Shown here: positions 18,140-26,891 of the stretch, one piece after another
Position numbering within the stretch: position 1 is the stretch's first letter
Layout of the letters: each line of letters starts with the position of its first letter
Assembly (NCBI GenBank): GCA_963802905.1
Contig: CAWDKH010000019.1
Location: 62,001-126,000, forward strand
Source: DASQFQ01 sp963802905
Lineage (GTDB): Bacteria > Actinomycetota > Thermoleophilia > Solirubrobacterales > Solirubrobacteraceae
Length of the DNA stretch: 64,000 nucleotides
Direction: 5' to 3'
Made by a program: the position numbers and the translations under genes
The notes under the pieces: model-generated
The model's database searches: none
What the model was told of the DNA's origin: nothing
Seen by the model: only the letters and a program-made list of their open reading frames with translations

Positions 18140-18915
18140 GCCGGCGGCTCGCGGCCGTCGGCGCGGCCGCCGGGCTGCTCTCGGGTCTGCTCGGGATCGG
18201 CGGCGGGATCATCCTCGTACCCGGCCTGATCTGGGCCGCCGGGCTCGATCGCCACACCGCCTCCGGCACGTCGCTGGTGGCGATCCTGCCGATCGCCACC
18301 ATCGCGGCGATCACCTACGCGGTGGCACCGGGCGGCGCCTTCGACCCCGAGGCGAGCGCGATCTTCGTGATCGGGAGCGTCGCCGGCGCGGTGCTCGGCG
18401 CGCGCGTCAATGCGCGCGTATCCGAGCGGGCGTTGCGGCTGGCGATGGCGGTGCTGACGCTCATCTTCGGCCTGCGGCTGGTGATCCCGCTCGGGTTCGG
18501 GACCGCCAAGGAGGACCTGCCGCTCGACGCGCTGCACGTCGCGCTGCTGCTGTACCTCGGCGTCCAGGGCGGCTTCCTCGCCGGCCTGCTCGGGGTCGGC
18601 GGCGGCGCGATCGCCATCGCGGTCTTCGCCGCCATCGGCGTGAACCAGGTCCTCGCCCAGAGCATTGCGATCACGGCCACGATCCCGACCGTCGTGGTCG
18701 GCGCGCTCCAGCACCGCCGCCAGGGCACGCTGGCGCCGCGCGAGGGGCTCATGGCCGGGCTCGTGGGGATGGCGTTCGCCATACCGGGGGCGTTCCTTGC
18801 CTTCGCGCTCCCCGTCGAGGTACTGCGGACGGGGTTCGGCGTGTTCCTGCTGTTCGGCAGCTACCGGATGTTCCGCGCGCTGCGCCGCCCGCTGGCGGTC
18901 GAGCCCGCGCCGTAA
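18136..18915 (+). CDS. TauE/SafE-family anion exporter
   Basis: The 259-residue membrane protein is built from two homologous halves, each starting with the family's glycine motif: LLSGLLGIGGGIILVPGL near residue 15 and FLAGLLGVGGGAIAIAVF near residue 150. About eight helices are predicted. Family members move sulfite, sulfoacetate or other organosulfonates, but the substrate cannot be read from sequence. The GTG start overlaps the ispD stop by 4 bp (GTGA), so it is expressed with the isoprenoid gene without an obvious functional link. Confidence 0.85.
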   Translation: MSRRLAAVGAAAGLLSGLLGIGGGIILVPGLIWAAGLDRHTASGTSLVAILPIATIAAITYAVAPGGAFDPEASAIFVIGSVAGAVLGARVNARVSERALRLAMAVLTLIFGLRLVIPLGFGTAKEDLPLDALHVALLLYLGVQGGFLAGLLGVGGGAIAIAVFAAIGVNQVLAQSIAITATIPTVVVGALQHRRQGTLAPREGLMAGLVGMAFAIPGAFLAFALPVEVLRTGFGVFLLFGSYRMFRALRRPLAVEPAP

Positions 18916-18940
18916 CTGCCTCAGACCGTCGGGGTACTGC

Positions 18941-18961
18941 TTGTCAACCGACGGTCAACAA
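18941..18961. promoter_or_regulatory. TetR-type operator upstream of CDP-alcohol phosphatidyltransferase
   Basis: A 21-bp imperfect palindrome runs TTGT-CA-ACCGACGGT-CA-ACAA, ending 10 bp before the ATG at 18972 and overlapping the ribosome site. Its core matches those flanking the tetR gene at 31.6-31.7 kb. A further half-site-like GACCGTCGG lies at 18924-18932. Confidence 0.6.
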
Positions 18962-18971
18962 GGAGCCGGAC

Positions 18972-19625
18972 ATGACGGACATGGACGCACCGAGAGAGAA
19001 GACCTTCCTGCTCGCCCGCCATGAGGCGCGCGTGCTCGATTGGCTTGCGCACCGTCTGCCGAAGCGCGTGATGCCCGATCACATGACCCTCCTCGGAGTC
19101 CTCGCTGCGCTCGGGATCGGCGCGGCCTACTGGCTCACGCTCCGCGATCCGGCGTGGCTGTGGGTGGCGAGCGGCCTGCTCGTCGTGCACTGGCTGGGTG
19201 ACTCGCTCGACGGCACGCTCGCCCGCGTCCGGCGGATCGAGCGGCCGAAGTACGGCTACTACCTCGACCACCTCGTCGACGCCGGCGCCACCATCGCCAT
19301 CGGCGTGGGCCTGGGGCTGTCGCCGTACATGACGCTCGTCACCGGCTTGGCGATCGTCGTCGCCTACCTCGCGCTCTCGATCAACACCTACCTCGAGACG
19401 CAGGTGTTCGGCGTGTTCTCGCTCGGCTACGGACGCTTCGGGCCGACCGAGGCGCGCGTCGCGCTCATCGTCCTCAACGTCGTGCTGCTGGCCGGCGCGG
19501 GCAGCGCACTCGACATCGCCGGGCTCGCAGTTGCGGGCCTGATGCTCGCCGCGCTCGGCGTCCGCGCGGCCCGCAACCTGCGCGTACTTGCGGCGCGCGA
19601 GCCCGCGGGGGTCGTGCGCAGCTAG
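18972..19625 (+). CDS. CDP-alcohol phosphatidyltransferase family protein
   Basis: The 217-residue membrane enzyme displaces CMP from a CDP-linked lipid with an alcohol acceptor. The full catalytic motif is present: DSLDGTLAR, then G-YYLDH-LVD with the spacing D-x2-DG-x2-AR-x8-G-x3-D-x3-D. Five to six helices follow. AAGGAG 8 nt before the ATG is one of the best ribosome sites in the window. The acceptor (glycerol phosphate, inositol phosphate or other) is not determined. The gene stands alone behind a TetR-type operator shared with other lipid-linked genes. Confidence 0.88.
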   Translation: MTDMDAPREKTFLLARHEARVLDWLAHRLPKRVMPDHMTLLGVLAALGIGAAYWLTLRDPAWLWVASGLLVVHWLGDSLDGTLARVRRIERPKYGYYLDHLVDAGATIAIGVGLGLSPYMTLVTGLAIVVAYLALSINTYLETQVFGVFSLGYGRFGPTEARVALIVLNVVLLAGAGSALDIAGLAVAGLMLAALGVRAARNLRVLAAREPAGVVRS

Positions 19626-19699
19626 ACCAGCCGCTCGGCCCGCAGCGCCGCGACGTATCGCTCAGGGCCAACCGTGACCCATCCGTAGCATCTGCGCCC

Positions 19700-20527
19700 G
19701 TGCTCACCGACTACCACGTCCACCTGCGCCCCGACGACGACGGGACGTCCGCCGCGCAGTACTTCACGGCCGCCAACGCCGAGCGCTACCGCACCGTCGC
19801 CGAGGAGCGCGGGATCACCGAGCTCGGCGTCGCGGAGCACATCCACCGGTTCACCCAGTCGCTCGACGTCTGGCAGCACCCGTGGTGGCAGAAGTGGGCG
19901 CGCGACGACGTCGACGCCTACTGCGAGTTCGTGCGCGAGGAGACCGACCTGCGGCTGGGGATCGAGGCCGACTTCGTCGCCGGCCGCGAGGACCGGCTCG
20001 CCAACTTCCTCGACGCCCGCGAGTGGGACTACGTCGTCGGCTCCGTCCACTTCATGGCCAACGAGGCGGTCGACATGGAGGACTTCAGCGTGTGGGGGCG
20101 CGGCGAGTCGGCGGAGAAGGTGTGGAAGCGCTACTTCGAGACGGTCGGCGAGGCGGCCCGCACCGGGATGTTCGACATCATGGCCCACCCCGACCTGGTG
20201 AAGGTGTGGGGTGACGACGCGCCGGTCCCGAGCGGCGACCTGCGGCGCTATTACGAGCCCGCCATCGAGGGCTTCCTCGACGGCGGCGTGGCCGTCGAGG
20301 TCTCGACCGCCGGGCTGCGCAAGCCGGTCGCCGAGATCTACCCGGCGCGCAGCTTCCTCGAGGAGGCGGTCGGCGCCGGGCTGCCGGTCGCGCTGTCGAG
20401 CGACGCGCACACGCCGGACCAGCTCGGCTTCCGCTACGAGGACGCGCTCGAGCTGCTCGAGCAGGTCGGCGTCACCGAGATCTGCGTGTTCGAGGGGCGC
20501 GAGCGGCGGCTGGAGCCGCTCGGCTGA
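19700..20527 (+). CDS. PHP-domain phosphatase (histidinol-phosphatase-like)
   Basis: The 275-residue PHP metallohydrolase has metal-binding motifs in order: DYHVHL at the N terminus, GVAEHIHR, GIEADF, VGSVHF, DIMAHPDLVK and LSSDAHTPDQLG. This is the HisJ/PHP histidinol-phosphatase pattern. No his genes are nearby, so another phosphoester substrate remains possible. GTG 19700 has TAGCAT 8 nt upstream, consistent with leaderless transcription. The stop is followed 2 bp later by ispF, so the two are co-expressed. Confidence 0.82.
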   Translation: MLTDYHVHLRPDDDGTSAAQYFTAANAERYRTVAEERGITELGVAEHIHRFTQSLDVWQHPWWQKWARDDVDAYCEFVREETDLRLGIEADFVAGREDRLANFLDAREWDYVVGSVHFMANEAVDMEDFSVWGRGESAEKVWKRYFETVGEAARTGMFDIMAHPDLVKVWGDDAPVPSGDLRRYYEPAIEGFLDGGVAVEVSTAGLRKPVAEIYPARSFLEEAVGAGLPVALSSDAHTPDQLGFRYEDALELLEQVGVTEICVFEGRERRLEPLG

Positions 20528-20529
20528 AC

Positions 20530-21000
20530 ATGCGCAGCGGGATCGGCATCGACACGCATCGCTTCGCGGACGGGCGCCCGCTGATCCTCGGCGGCGTCGA
20601 GATCCCCGGCGAGCGCGGCCTCGCGGGCCACTCCGACGCCGACGTGCTCACGCACGCGATCGTCGACGCGCTGCTCGGCGCGGCCGGGCTCGGCGACATC
20701 GGCCAGCACTTCCCGGACACCGACGAGCTGTGGAAGGACGCCGACTCGATGGCGCTCCTGCGGACCGTGCTCGAGCGGGTGACCGCGGCGGGCTGGGCGG
20801 TCGACCACGTCGACGCCACCGTGGTGCTGGAGCAGCCGAAGCTCGCCCCCCATCGCGACGCGATCCGCGAGTCGCTGGCGAGCGTCCTCGGGAGCGTGAA
20901 CGTGAAGTTCACCACCGGGGAGAAGATGGGCTTCGTCGGGCGCGAGGAGGGCGCCGCCGCACTGGCGGTGGCCACGCTCGCCCCGGTAGTGTCGCCCTGA
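20530..21000 (+). CDS. ispF: 2-C-methyl-D-erythritol 2,4-cyclodiphosphate synthase
   Basis: IspF closes the cyclic diphosphate ring in the MEP pathway. The 156-residue protein is full length: GIGIDTHRF gives the first zinc ligands, AGHSDADVLTHAI the substrate loop, GDIGQHFPDTD the next ligand region, and FTTGEKMGFVGREEG the C-terminal signature. It begins 2 bp after the PHP gene and is followed 1 bp later by a membrane protein, so it sits mid-operon. The 'DTHRF' start is a common variant of the usual 'GxDxHxF'. Confidence 0.96.
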   Translation: MRSGIGIDTHRFADGRPLILGGVEIPGERGLAGHSDADVLTHAIVDALLGAAGLGDIGQHFPDTDELWKDADSMALLRTVLERVTAAGWAVDHVDATVVLEQPKLAPHRDAIRESLASVLGSVNVKFTTGEKMGFVGREEGAAALAVATLAPVVSP

Positions 21001-21001
21001 G

Positions 21002-21900
21002 TTGCGCCAACAAGGCCAGGATGGCCGCATCCTCCCCGCCACGCACTGGGCGAGCCTGGTGGTGTTCGTCATCCTCGTGCCGGCCGTGGTGGTGCTGTGG
21101 GGCTTCCCGGGCGAGACGGCGGACGCGTGGTCGTGGACGATCAAGCCCGACCTGACGCCGATCTTCCTCGGCGCCGGCTACGGCGCCGGCGCGTACTTCT
21201 TTCTGCGCACGTTCCTCGGCGAGCGCTGGCCGCCGTCGTCGGCGGGCATCTTCGGCGCGGCGTTCTTCGCGACGCTGATGCTGATCGCAACGCTGATCCA
21301 CTGGGATCGCTTCAACCACGGCGACGCGCCGGCGCTTGCGGCGATCGCGTTCTACGGCTGGGTGATCGTCTACATCGTCTCGCCGTTCGCGGTCGGCGCG
21401 CTGTGGTGGCTCAACCGCCGCACCGACTCCGGCGAGCCGCTGCCCGGCGAGCCGCTGGTGCCGCCGCCCGTGCTGCTCGCCGCACGGCTGTTCGGGATCG
21501 GCGCGCTCGGCGCGGCGATCGTGTTCTTCGTGTTCCCGGAGACCGCGATCGACCTCTGGCCGTGGCAGCTGACTCCCCTCACTTCGCGGGTGCTCGGCTC
21601 GTTCACCGCGCAGGTCGGCGCCGGCGCGCTGCTGCTCTCCACCGACCCGCGCTGGGGCTCGTGGAAGCTGCTGCTGCAGACGTTCTTCGTCGCGGTCGGG
21701 CTGCTGCTGGTGGGCGCCGTCCGCGCCTGGGACGACTTCGATACCGCGAACGTGCTCACGTACCTCTACGTCGGCGGGCTGGCCGCGCAGACGCTGGCGC
21801 TGGCCTGCTGTACCGCCGGATGGCTAGGCAGCGCCCATACGCGAGCGGCGGCGCTCCGCAGCCGCCGAGCGCAGCTGCTCGTGCTCGACCTGGCGCTTGA
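21002..21900 (+). CDS. Multi-pass membrane protein of unknown function, probable 1-base deletion near its 3' end
   Basis: About eight hydrophobic helices are visible (LVVFVILVPAVVVLWG, FFATLMLIATLIHW, IAFYGWVIVYIVSPF, FGIGALGAAIVFFV, LLLVGAVRAW, YLYVGGLAAQTLALA). No family was recognised. The frame stays open to 22393 but becomes non-membrane and antisense to the SRPBCC gene after 21805. In the -1 frame the helix continues naturally (LALA then LLYRRMARQRPY) to a TGA at 21898-21900. Restoring one C in GGCCTG (21802-21807) joins the two. TTG at 21002 follows the ispF stop directly. Confidence 0.6.
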
Positions 21901-22318
21901 GCTGCTGCAGCGAGCGCCGCAGGTGGCCGCGCACGGTCGGGGCGGAGACGCGGTCGGCGAGCCAGCCCCAGATGCCGGCACCGGCGACGCCGTAGGAGAG
22001 GCGCAGCGTGGTGACGGTGGTGCGGCCCTCGTTGGCGCCGCGCAGGCGCCAGCGGCCGCGCTGGTCGATGCCGGTGATCGAGGTCCAGGCGAGGTCGGCG
22101 GCGCGCACGAACTCGACGACCTCGATCAGCCCGCCGACCTCGGCCGAGCCGACGCGCAGCAGCATCCGGTAGCGCGCGCCGAGCCCGATCCGCTTGTTGC
22201 CGACGACCTCCCAGCGCGTGATGCCGGACATGAAGTGCAGGTAGCGCGAGGGATCGGAGACGTACTCCCACACGAGCGCGGGCGGCGCGCTGATCTCGAT
22301 CTTCGCCTCGACCCTCAT
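21824..22318 (-). CDS. SRPBCC (START-like) family protein
   Basis: The 164-residue protein has the helix-grip lipid or ligand-binding fold typical of polyketide cyclase/coenzyme Q-binding relatives: EISAPPALVWEYVSDPSRYLHF at the N terminus, then GLGARYRMLLRVGSAEV, and a long C-terminal helix rich in Arg. Ligand unknown. ATG 22318 overlaps the stop of the upstream acyltransferase (ATGA), suggesting a role in lipid handling. Its 3' end overlaps the end of the convergent membrane protein. Confidence 0.82.
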   Translation of the reverse strand: MRVEAKIEISAPPALVWEYVSDPSRYLHFMSGITRWEVVGNKRIGLGARYRMLLRVGSAEVGGLIEVVEFVRAADLAWTSITGIDQRGRWRLRGANEGRTTVTTLRLSYGVAGAGIWGWLADRVSAPTVRGHLRRSLQQLKRQVEHEQLRSAAAERRRSRMGAA

Positions 22319-23166
22319 CCGAGCACCGGCCAGCGGCGCTCGGCGGCGAGCGCGTCGAGGGTCTCCTGCATCTGGCGCACGAGGTGGTCGTAGACCTCGT
22401 CGAGGTCGGGATCGGCGCCGAACTCGCGCCGCAGGTCGATCGGGGGCAGCGCCTCGACGGTGATCTTGGCCGGCAGCGGCAGGTGGCCGAGCATGTCGCC
22501 GACGTTGATCCCCCACGGCGGCGCGATCGAGATCGGCAGCACCTTGAGGCGGAAGAGCTTGTCGAGCGCCAGGCCCTTGGCGAGCCGCTCGCCGCGGGAG
22601 AGGAAGAGCGCGGTCTCCTGGCCGCCGATCGAGACGACGGGGACGATCGGCACGCCCTCGTCGAGCGCGAGCCGCAGGAAGCCCTTGCGGCCGCCGAAGT
22701 CGATCTTGCGGCCCTGCCAGCTGGGGCGGTGGACCTCGTAGTCGCCGCCGGGGTAGACGAGCACCGCCGCGCCGGCCTGGAGCGCCTTGCGGGCGTTGTC
22801 GTGCGAGGCGGCGACGGTGCCGTACTTGCGCAGGAACGACAGCCCGGGCATCGAGAGCACGAGGTTGTGGGCGAGCTGGTGGAAGACCCGCTCGACCCCG
22901 AAGTACGTGCTGAAGGCGAGCGTGAAGACGGCGGTATCGGGGGTCAGGTTGCCGCCCGAGTGGTTGCCGACGAGCAGCACCGGCCCTTCCTCGGGGACGT
23001 TGCCGAGCCCGCGGACCTCGGCGCGGAAGTACAGCGACGCGAGCAGCCAGAGGCGCGGGAGGCTCTCCCGGATGTAGTCAGGATCGCGCTCGTCGAGGTC
23101 GGCCGCGGGGACGCGGGACTTGACGAGCTCCGCGACGCCCTGGACGAGGTCAGCGGTGGCCGCCAT
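22315..23166 (-). CDS. Lysophospholipid acyltransferase-like (PlsC/DAGAT superfamily)
   Basis: The 283-residue protein transfers an acyl chain to a glycerolipid or related alcohol. The active block reads LLVGNHSGGNLTPD, the HSGG variant of the usual NHx4D seen in MGAT/DAGAT-like LPLATs. Later blocks are VYPGGDYEVHRPSW (in place of FPEGTR) and GVPIVPVVSIGGQET. The ATG at 23166 lies 36 bp from the divergent EamA gene. It forms a two-gene operon with the SRPBCC protein. The acceptor is not known; storage-lipid synthesis is possible. Confidence 0.83.
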   Translation of the reverse strand: MAATADLVQGVAELVKSRVPAADLDERDPDYIRESLPRLWLLASLYFRAEVRGLGNVPEEGPVLLVGNHSGGNLTPDTAVFTLAFSTYFGVERVFHQLAHNLVLSMPGLSFLRKYGTVAASHDNARKALQAGAAVLVYPGGDYEVHRPSWQGRKIDFGGRKGFLRLALDEGVPIVPVVSIGGQETALFLSRGERLAKGLALDKLFRLKVLPISIAPPWGINVGDMLGHLPLPAKITVEALPPIDLRREFGADPDLDEVYDHLVRQMQETLDALAAERRWPVLG

Positions 23167-23202
23167 GCGACGGGGGAGTCTACGAGGGGGTAGGGGGTGG
23201 GG

Positions 23203-24033
23203 ATGCCGACAGGTGTCCTCGCACTCGTGCTCGCGGCCGCGTTCGCCCACGCGGGATGGAACTTCCTGGCCAAGGGCGCGGAGGGCGGCGCGGGCTTCGT
23301 CTGGCTGTGCGCGGTCTTGGGGTCCTTGATCTGGGTCCCGGTGCTGGCGCTGACGCTGGCCACCGACCCGGGCGACCTCGGCTGGCTGGCCCTCGGCCTG
23401 ATGGTCGGCAGCGGCCTCCTGCACGCGCTCTACTTCACGCTCCTGCAGCGTGGCTACGCGGCCGGCGACCTCTCGGTCGTCTACCCGCTGGCCCGCGGCA
23501 CCGGCCCGCTGCTCGCCGGCGCCGCCGCGATCGCCTTCCTCGGCGAGCGGCCGAGCGCGCTGGCGCTGGCCGGCGGGCTGATCATCGTCGCCGCGGTGTT
23601 CTCGCTCGTCGGGCGCCAGGGCTCGCGCGAGGCGGTGCTGTTCGCGGTGTGTACCGGAGTGGCGATCGCGACCTACACGCTCTGGGACAAGCACGCGGTC
23701 GGACCCTCCGAGCTGTCGCCGATCGTCTACTACTGGGGCACGAACCTGATCATCGCGCTCGTCCTCGCGCCGTGGGTGCTGCGGCAGGGCGAGTGGCCGC
23801 GGCAAGACTTCCGCCGGGCGGTGGGCGTCGGCGTACTGAGCCCGCTCGCTTACGTGCTCGTGCTGTACGCGCTCGCGCGCGCGCCGGTCAGCGCGGTCGC
23901 GCCCGCGCGCGAAACGAGCATCCTCATCGGCACGTTGCTGGGCACCACCGTGCTCCGGGAGGGCGATCGCAACCGGCGGCTGCTGTGCGCGGGCGCGATC
24001 CTGATCGGGGTCACTGCGCTGGCGCTGGGGTGA
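23203..24033 (+). CDS. EamA/DMT-family transporter
   Basis: The 276-residue protein has ten predicted helices in two EamA repeats. The first ends with YPLARGTGPLLAGAAAIAFLGERPS and the second with APARETSILIGTLLGTTVLREGD, the typical end-of-repeat signatures of drug/metabolite exporters. ATG 23203 is preferred over GTG 23197 because GGGGG sits at a suitable distance. Substrate unknown. It converges with the alpha/beta hydrolase across an inverted-repeat element. Confidence 0.85.
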   Translation: MPTGVLALVLAAAFAHAGWNFLAKGAEGGAGFVWLCAVLGSLIWVPVLALTLATDPGDLGWLALGLMVGSGLLHALYFTLLQRGYAAGDLSVVYPLARGTGPLLAGAAAIAFLGERPSALALAGGLIIVAAVFSLVGRQGSREAVLFAVCTGVAIATYTLWDKHAVGPSELSPIVYYWGTNLIIALVLAPWVLRQGEWPRQDFRRAVGVGVLSPLAYVLVLYALARAPVSAVAPARETSILIGTLLGTTVLREGDRNRRLLCAGAILIGVTALALG

Positions 24034-24044
24034 GCGAGCGCACG

Positions 24045-24246
24045 TCAACGGCGGCTGGGTAGGGGTGGGGTTCGAACCGGCATAACGTTCCGTTGACCCC
24101 TGCTCAAGGAAGCTTGCGGAACAAAACGTGCCCTCCAGGCGGCGTAACGTTCCTCAACCCCGCCGATCGGGCTCGAAAGGAACGTTAGGCCGCCCGAAGA
24201 CCGCCGACCGCGCCGGGACCCTCGCTTCCTACCCAGCCGCCGTTGA
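24045..24246. repeat. Inverted-repeat element, copy 1
   Basis: A perfect 19-bp terminal inverted repeat (TCAACGGCGGCTGGGTAGG at 24045-24063, its complement at 24228-24246) encloses about 165 bp. Inside are a 17-bp hairpin (24138-24154 with 24178-24194, one mismatch) and three copies of TAACGTTCC in either orientation. GGTTCGAACC lies near the left arm. The reverse strand shares both ends with copy 2 at 58.3 kb. It fills the gap between two convergent genes and encodes nothing. Confidence 0.8.
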
Positions 24247-24256
24247 AGTTCGCGCC

Positions 24257-25489
24257 CTACGCCGCGACGACGTCATGCGCCGCGGGCTCCGCGGCGCCGA
24301 GCGCGTCGATCCGCGCGAAGAACCGCGTCAGCAGCCCGTTCGTGCGCTCGGGTCGCTCAACCTGCGGGACGTGCCCGCAGCCCTCGAGGATGATCTGCTC
24401 GGCGTCGGGCAGCCAGCGCTCGACGTGGCGGCTGAAGCCGGGCGGGATCAGCTTGTCGTGCGAGCCCCACACGAACATCGCGGGCGGCTCGAGCGCCTCC
24501 AGCCGCGGGAACAGGCCCGTGCGGCCGAACGGGGCGTCGAGGTAGATCGAGCGCGCGCTGGAGAGGAAGGCGAGGCGGGCGCCGGCGCTGCGGTAGATGC
24601 GCTCGAACTCGTCGACGACGATGTCGGCCACGCTGGGGTCGACGAGGTCGCGGTCGGCGAACATCGACCAGAACTGGCGCTCGATGCGGCCGCGGCCGAG
24701 CGAGTGCGGCAGCAGGCCGAGCTCCGGGCGCAGCAGCCGCACGAGCGGCTGGTAGCCGCGGCGGACGAACGCCAGCGCGGGGCACAGCAGCGCCAGGCCG
24801 CCGACGCGGTCGGGCTCGCGCAGCCCGACCTCGAGCGCGACGCGGCCGCCCATCGAGTTGCCGATCAGGTGCGCGCGCTCGATGTGCAGCGCATCCATCA
24901 CCCCGAGCGTCGCGCGGGCGAACATCGGCGCGCCGTAGCGCGCCAGCGCTGGCTTGCTCGAGCCGCCGAAGCCCGGCAGGTCGATCGCGTGGACGCGGTA
25001 GGAGCGGCTGAGTGCGGCACACGTGTCGAAGAACGACGTCTTCGTCGCTCCCAGGCCGTGCAGCAGCAGGACGTCGGGGCCCTCGCCCATGGTGAGCGTC
25101 GAGACGCGCGTGCCGTGCTCGAGCACGACGTCATGGATGCGCACGAGCGGCGGGCGGCCGCTGGGGAGGCGGAACATGCCCTCGAAGCCGACCGCGAGGT
25201 CGAGGTCGCCGCGGGCGTAGAGGAGGCGCTGGGAGAACGCCTCGACGCCGGACAGGTCGCCGCGGCGTAGCCGCAGCCAGGTCTCGGCGTCGGTGCCGAT
25301 CACGACGTCGGGGTCACGGCCGGTCACCCCGGCCCGGACGCGGGCGCCGTGGGTGGTACAGCGGACCTCCCAGGTATGCCCGATGTCCCCCAGGCGGATG
25401 TGGTAGGTCGCGTCGAAGTCGCGCTCAGCGCCCAGGTAACGCTCCGGGAGCGTTCTGAATGCCTCCTGCACCTCTGCCAGGGCTGACAC
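24257..25489 (-). CDS. SCP2 sterol-carrier domain fused to alpha/beta hydrolase
   Basis: The 410-residue fusion has an SCP2-like lipid-binding domain at residues 1-110 (GVTGRDPDVVIGTDAETWL, FSQRLLYARGDL), followed by an alpha/beta hydrolase: oxyanion region LLLHGLGATKT, nucleophile Ser in LIGNSMGG, acid in WGSHDKLIP, and His in GCGHVPQVE. It probably acts on a hydrophobic ester held by the SCP2 domain (inference). GTG 25489 has TAGCTT 8 nt upstream, and a TetR-type operator core lies just beyond it. Confidence 0.85.
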   Translation of the reverse strand: MSALAEVQEAFRTLPERYLGAERDFDATYHIRLGDIGHTWEVRCTTHGARVRAGVTGRDPDVVIGTDAETWLRLRRGDLSGVEAFSQRLLYARGDLDLAVGFEGMFRLPSGRPPLVRIHDVVLEHGTRVSTLTMGEGPDVLLLHGLGATKTSFFDTCAALSRSYRVHAIDLPGFGGSSKPALARYGAPMFARATLGVMDALHIERAHLIGNSMGGRVALEVGLREPDRVGGLALLCPALAFVRRGYQPLVRLLRPELGLLPHSLGRGRIERQFWSMFADRDLVDPSVADIVVDEFERIYRSAGARLAFLSSARSIYLDAPFGRTGLFPRLEALEPPAMFVWGSHDKLIPPGFSRHVERWLPDAEQIILEGCGHVPQVERPERTNGLLTRFFARIDALGAAEPAAHDVVAA

Positions 25490-25507
25490 GGCGCAGGAAG
25501 CTACATG

Positions 25508-25518
25508 GACCGTCGGTC
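25508..25518. promoter_or_regulatory. TetR-type operator core between alpha/beta hydrolase and cysS
   Basis: GACCGTCGGTC is a perfect 5+1+5 palindrome identical to the core of the site at 31674-31694. It lies 5 bp upstream of the hydrolase -10-like TAGCTT and 10 bp upstream of the cysS -10-like TAAGGT, so it could affect either gene. Flanking bases match the longer consensus poorly. Confidence 0.5.
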
Positions 25519-25541
25519 TTTACGGGCTAAGGTCCCGCACC

Positions 25542-26891
25542 GTGCGCACGATTTCCCTGCATGACTCCCGTTCTGGGCAGGTCCAAATACTGCAACTGCG
25601 TGACCCCGGCCGGGTCGGGATCTACGCCTGCGGCCCAACGGTCTACTCGCGCGTCCACGTCGGCAACGCGCGGCCGTTCGTCGTCTTCTCGCTGCTGAAG
25701 CGGTTTCTGGAGCACGAGGGGCTCGAGGCGGTGCTGGTGGCCAACGTCACCGACATCAACGACAAGATCTACGAGGCGGCGCGGGCCGCCGGCGTGCCGT
25801 CGGAAGAGCTGGCGGCCGAGATGACCGCCCACTACATCGCCGACACCGAGCGGCTGGGGCTGGGGCGGCCGGACCACGAGCCGCTGGCCTCCGAGTACAT
25901 CGAGCCGATCGTGGCGCTGATCGCGGACCTGGTCGAGCGCGGGCACGCCTATGCGGTCGACGGCGACGTCTACTTCCGCGTCCGCTCGCTGCCGGGCTAC
26001 GGCGAGCTCTCGCACCGCACGATCGACCAGATGGACCAGGGCGAGGGCGTGGAGGGCGCCGACCGCAAGGACGATCCGCTGGATTTCGCGCTCTGGAAGG
26101 GCGAGAAGGAGGGCGAGGACACTTCCTGGCCCTCGCCCTGGGGCGACGGGCGGCCCGGCTGGCACATCGAGTGCTCGGCGATGGCCGAGGAGCTGCTGGG
26201 CGTCGAGCTCGACATCCACGGCGGCGGCGCCGACCTGCTCTTCCCGCATCACGAGAACGAGGCGGCCCAGACGCTCGCCGCGCGAGGGAAGCCGCTGGCG
26301 CGGCTGTGGATGCACAACGGGATGCTCCAGCTGGCCGCCGAGAAGATGTCGAAGTCCGAGGGCAACATCCGCGGGCTCGGCGAGGCGCTCGACGAGGTCG
26401 GCCGCGACGCGCTGCTCATGTACTTCGTGGGCGGGCACTACCGCCAGCCGATCGCCTACACGCGTGAGCGCCTGGATGCCGCGGCGGCGAGCGTGCGGCG
26501 CATCCGCGATGCCGCCCGCCGCCTACAGCCCGGTGACTCCCCCGAAGACCTCGCGCCGCTGCGAGACGCGTTCTTCGATGCCCTCGCCGACGACTTCAAC
26601 ACCGCGGAGGCGCTCGCCCGGGTCTTCGACTGGATCCGGGAAGCGAACCGACGCGAGGGCCCGGTTGGCGATGCCCAGCTCCGCGAGATGCTCGAGATCT
26701 TCGCGCTCGACAATCTGCTGGAGGCCGACGAGGGGCCGCCCGGGGAGCTCGTGGCGCTGGCTCGCGAGCGCACGGAGGCTCGCGCGCGGAAGGACTTCGC
26801 CGAGGCCGACCGGCTGCGGGACGAAGTGCGAGCTGCGGGTTGGGAGATCCGGGACGGCCCGGCGGGGCCCGAATTGGTACCCGTGGCGTGA
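25542..26891 (+). CDS. cysS: Cysteinyl-tRNA synthetase
   Basis: CysS charges tRNA-Cys. The 449-residue protein has the HIGH-equivalent in YSRVHVGNARPF, zinc-site residues in YACGPTVY, WHIECSAM and HHENEAAQ, and KMSKS in EKMSKSEGN. Length fits bacterial CysS. GTG 25542 is supported by TAAGGT 8 nt upstream. It overlaps rlmB by 4 bp, and cysS-rlmB-sigH is the conserved Gram-positive order. Confidence 0.97.
   Translation: MRTISLHDSRSGQVQILQLRDPGRVGIYACGPTVYSRVHVGNARPFVVFSLLKRFLEHEGLEAVLVANVTDINDKIYEAARAAGVPSEELAAEMTAHYIADTERLGLGRPDHEPLASEYIEPIVALIADLVERGHAYAVDGDVYFRVRSLPGYGELSHRTIDQMDQGEGVEGADRKDDPLDFALWKGEKEGEDTSWPSPWGDGRPGWHIECSAMAEELLGVELDIHGGGADLLFPHHENEAAQTLAARGKPLARLWMHNGMLQLAAEKMSKSEGNIRGLGEALDEVGRDALLMYFVGGHYRQPIAYTRERLDAAAASVRRIRDAARRLQPGDSPEDLAPLRDAFFDALADDFNTAEALARVFDWIREANRREGPVGDAQLREMLEIFALDNLLEADEGPPGELVALARERTEARARKDFAEADRLRDEVRAAGWEIRDGPAGPELVPVA

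Noticed and set aside
24045..24246. tRNA gene suggested by GGTTCGAACC and the paired ends
   Set aside because: Only the acceptor-like ends and a T-loop-like segment are present. There is no D arm, no anticodon arm with a 7-nt loop, and the length is about 200 nt.
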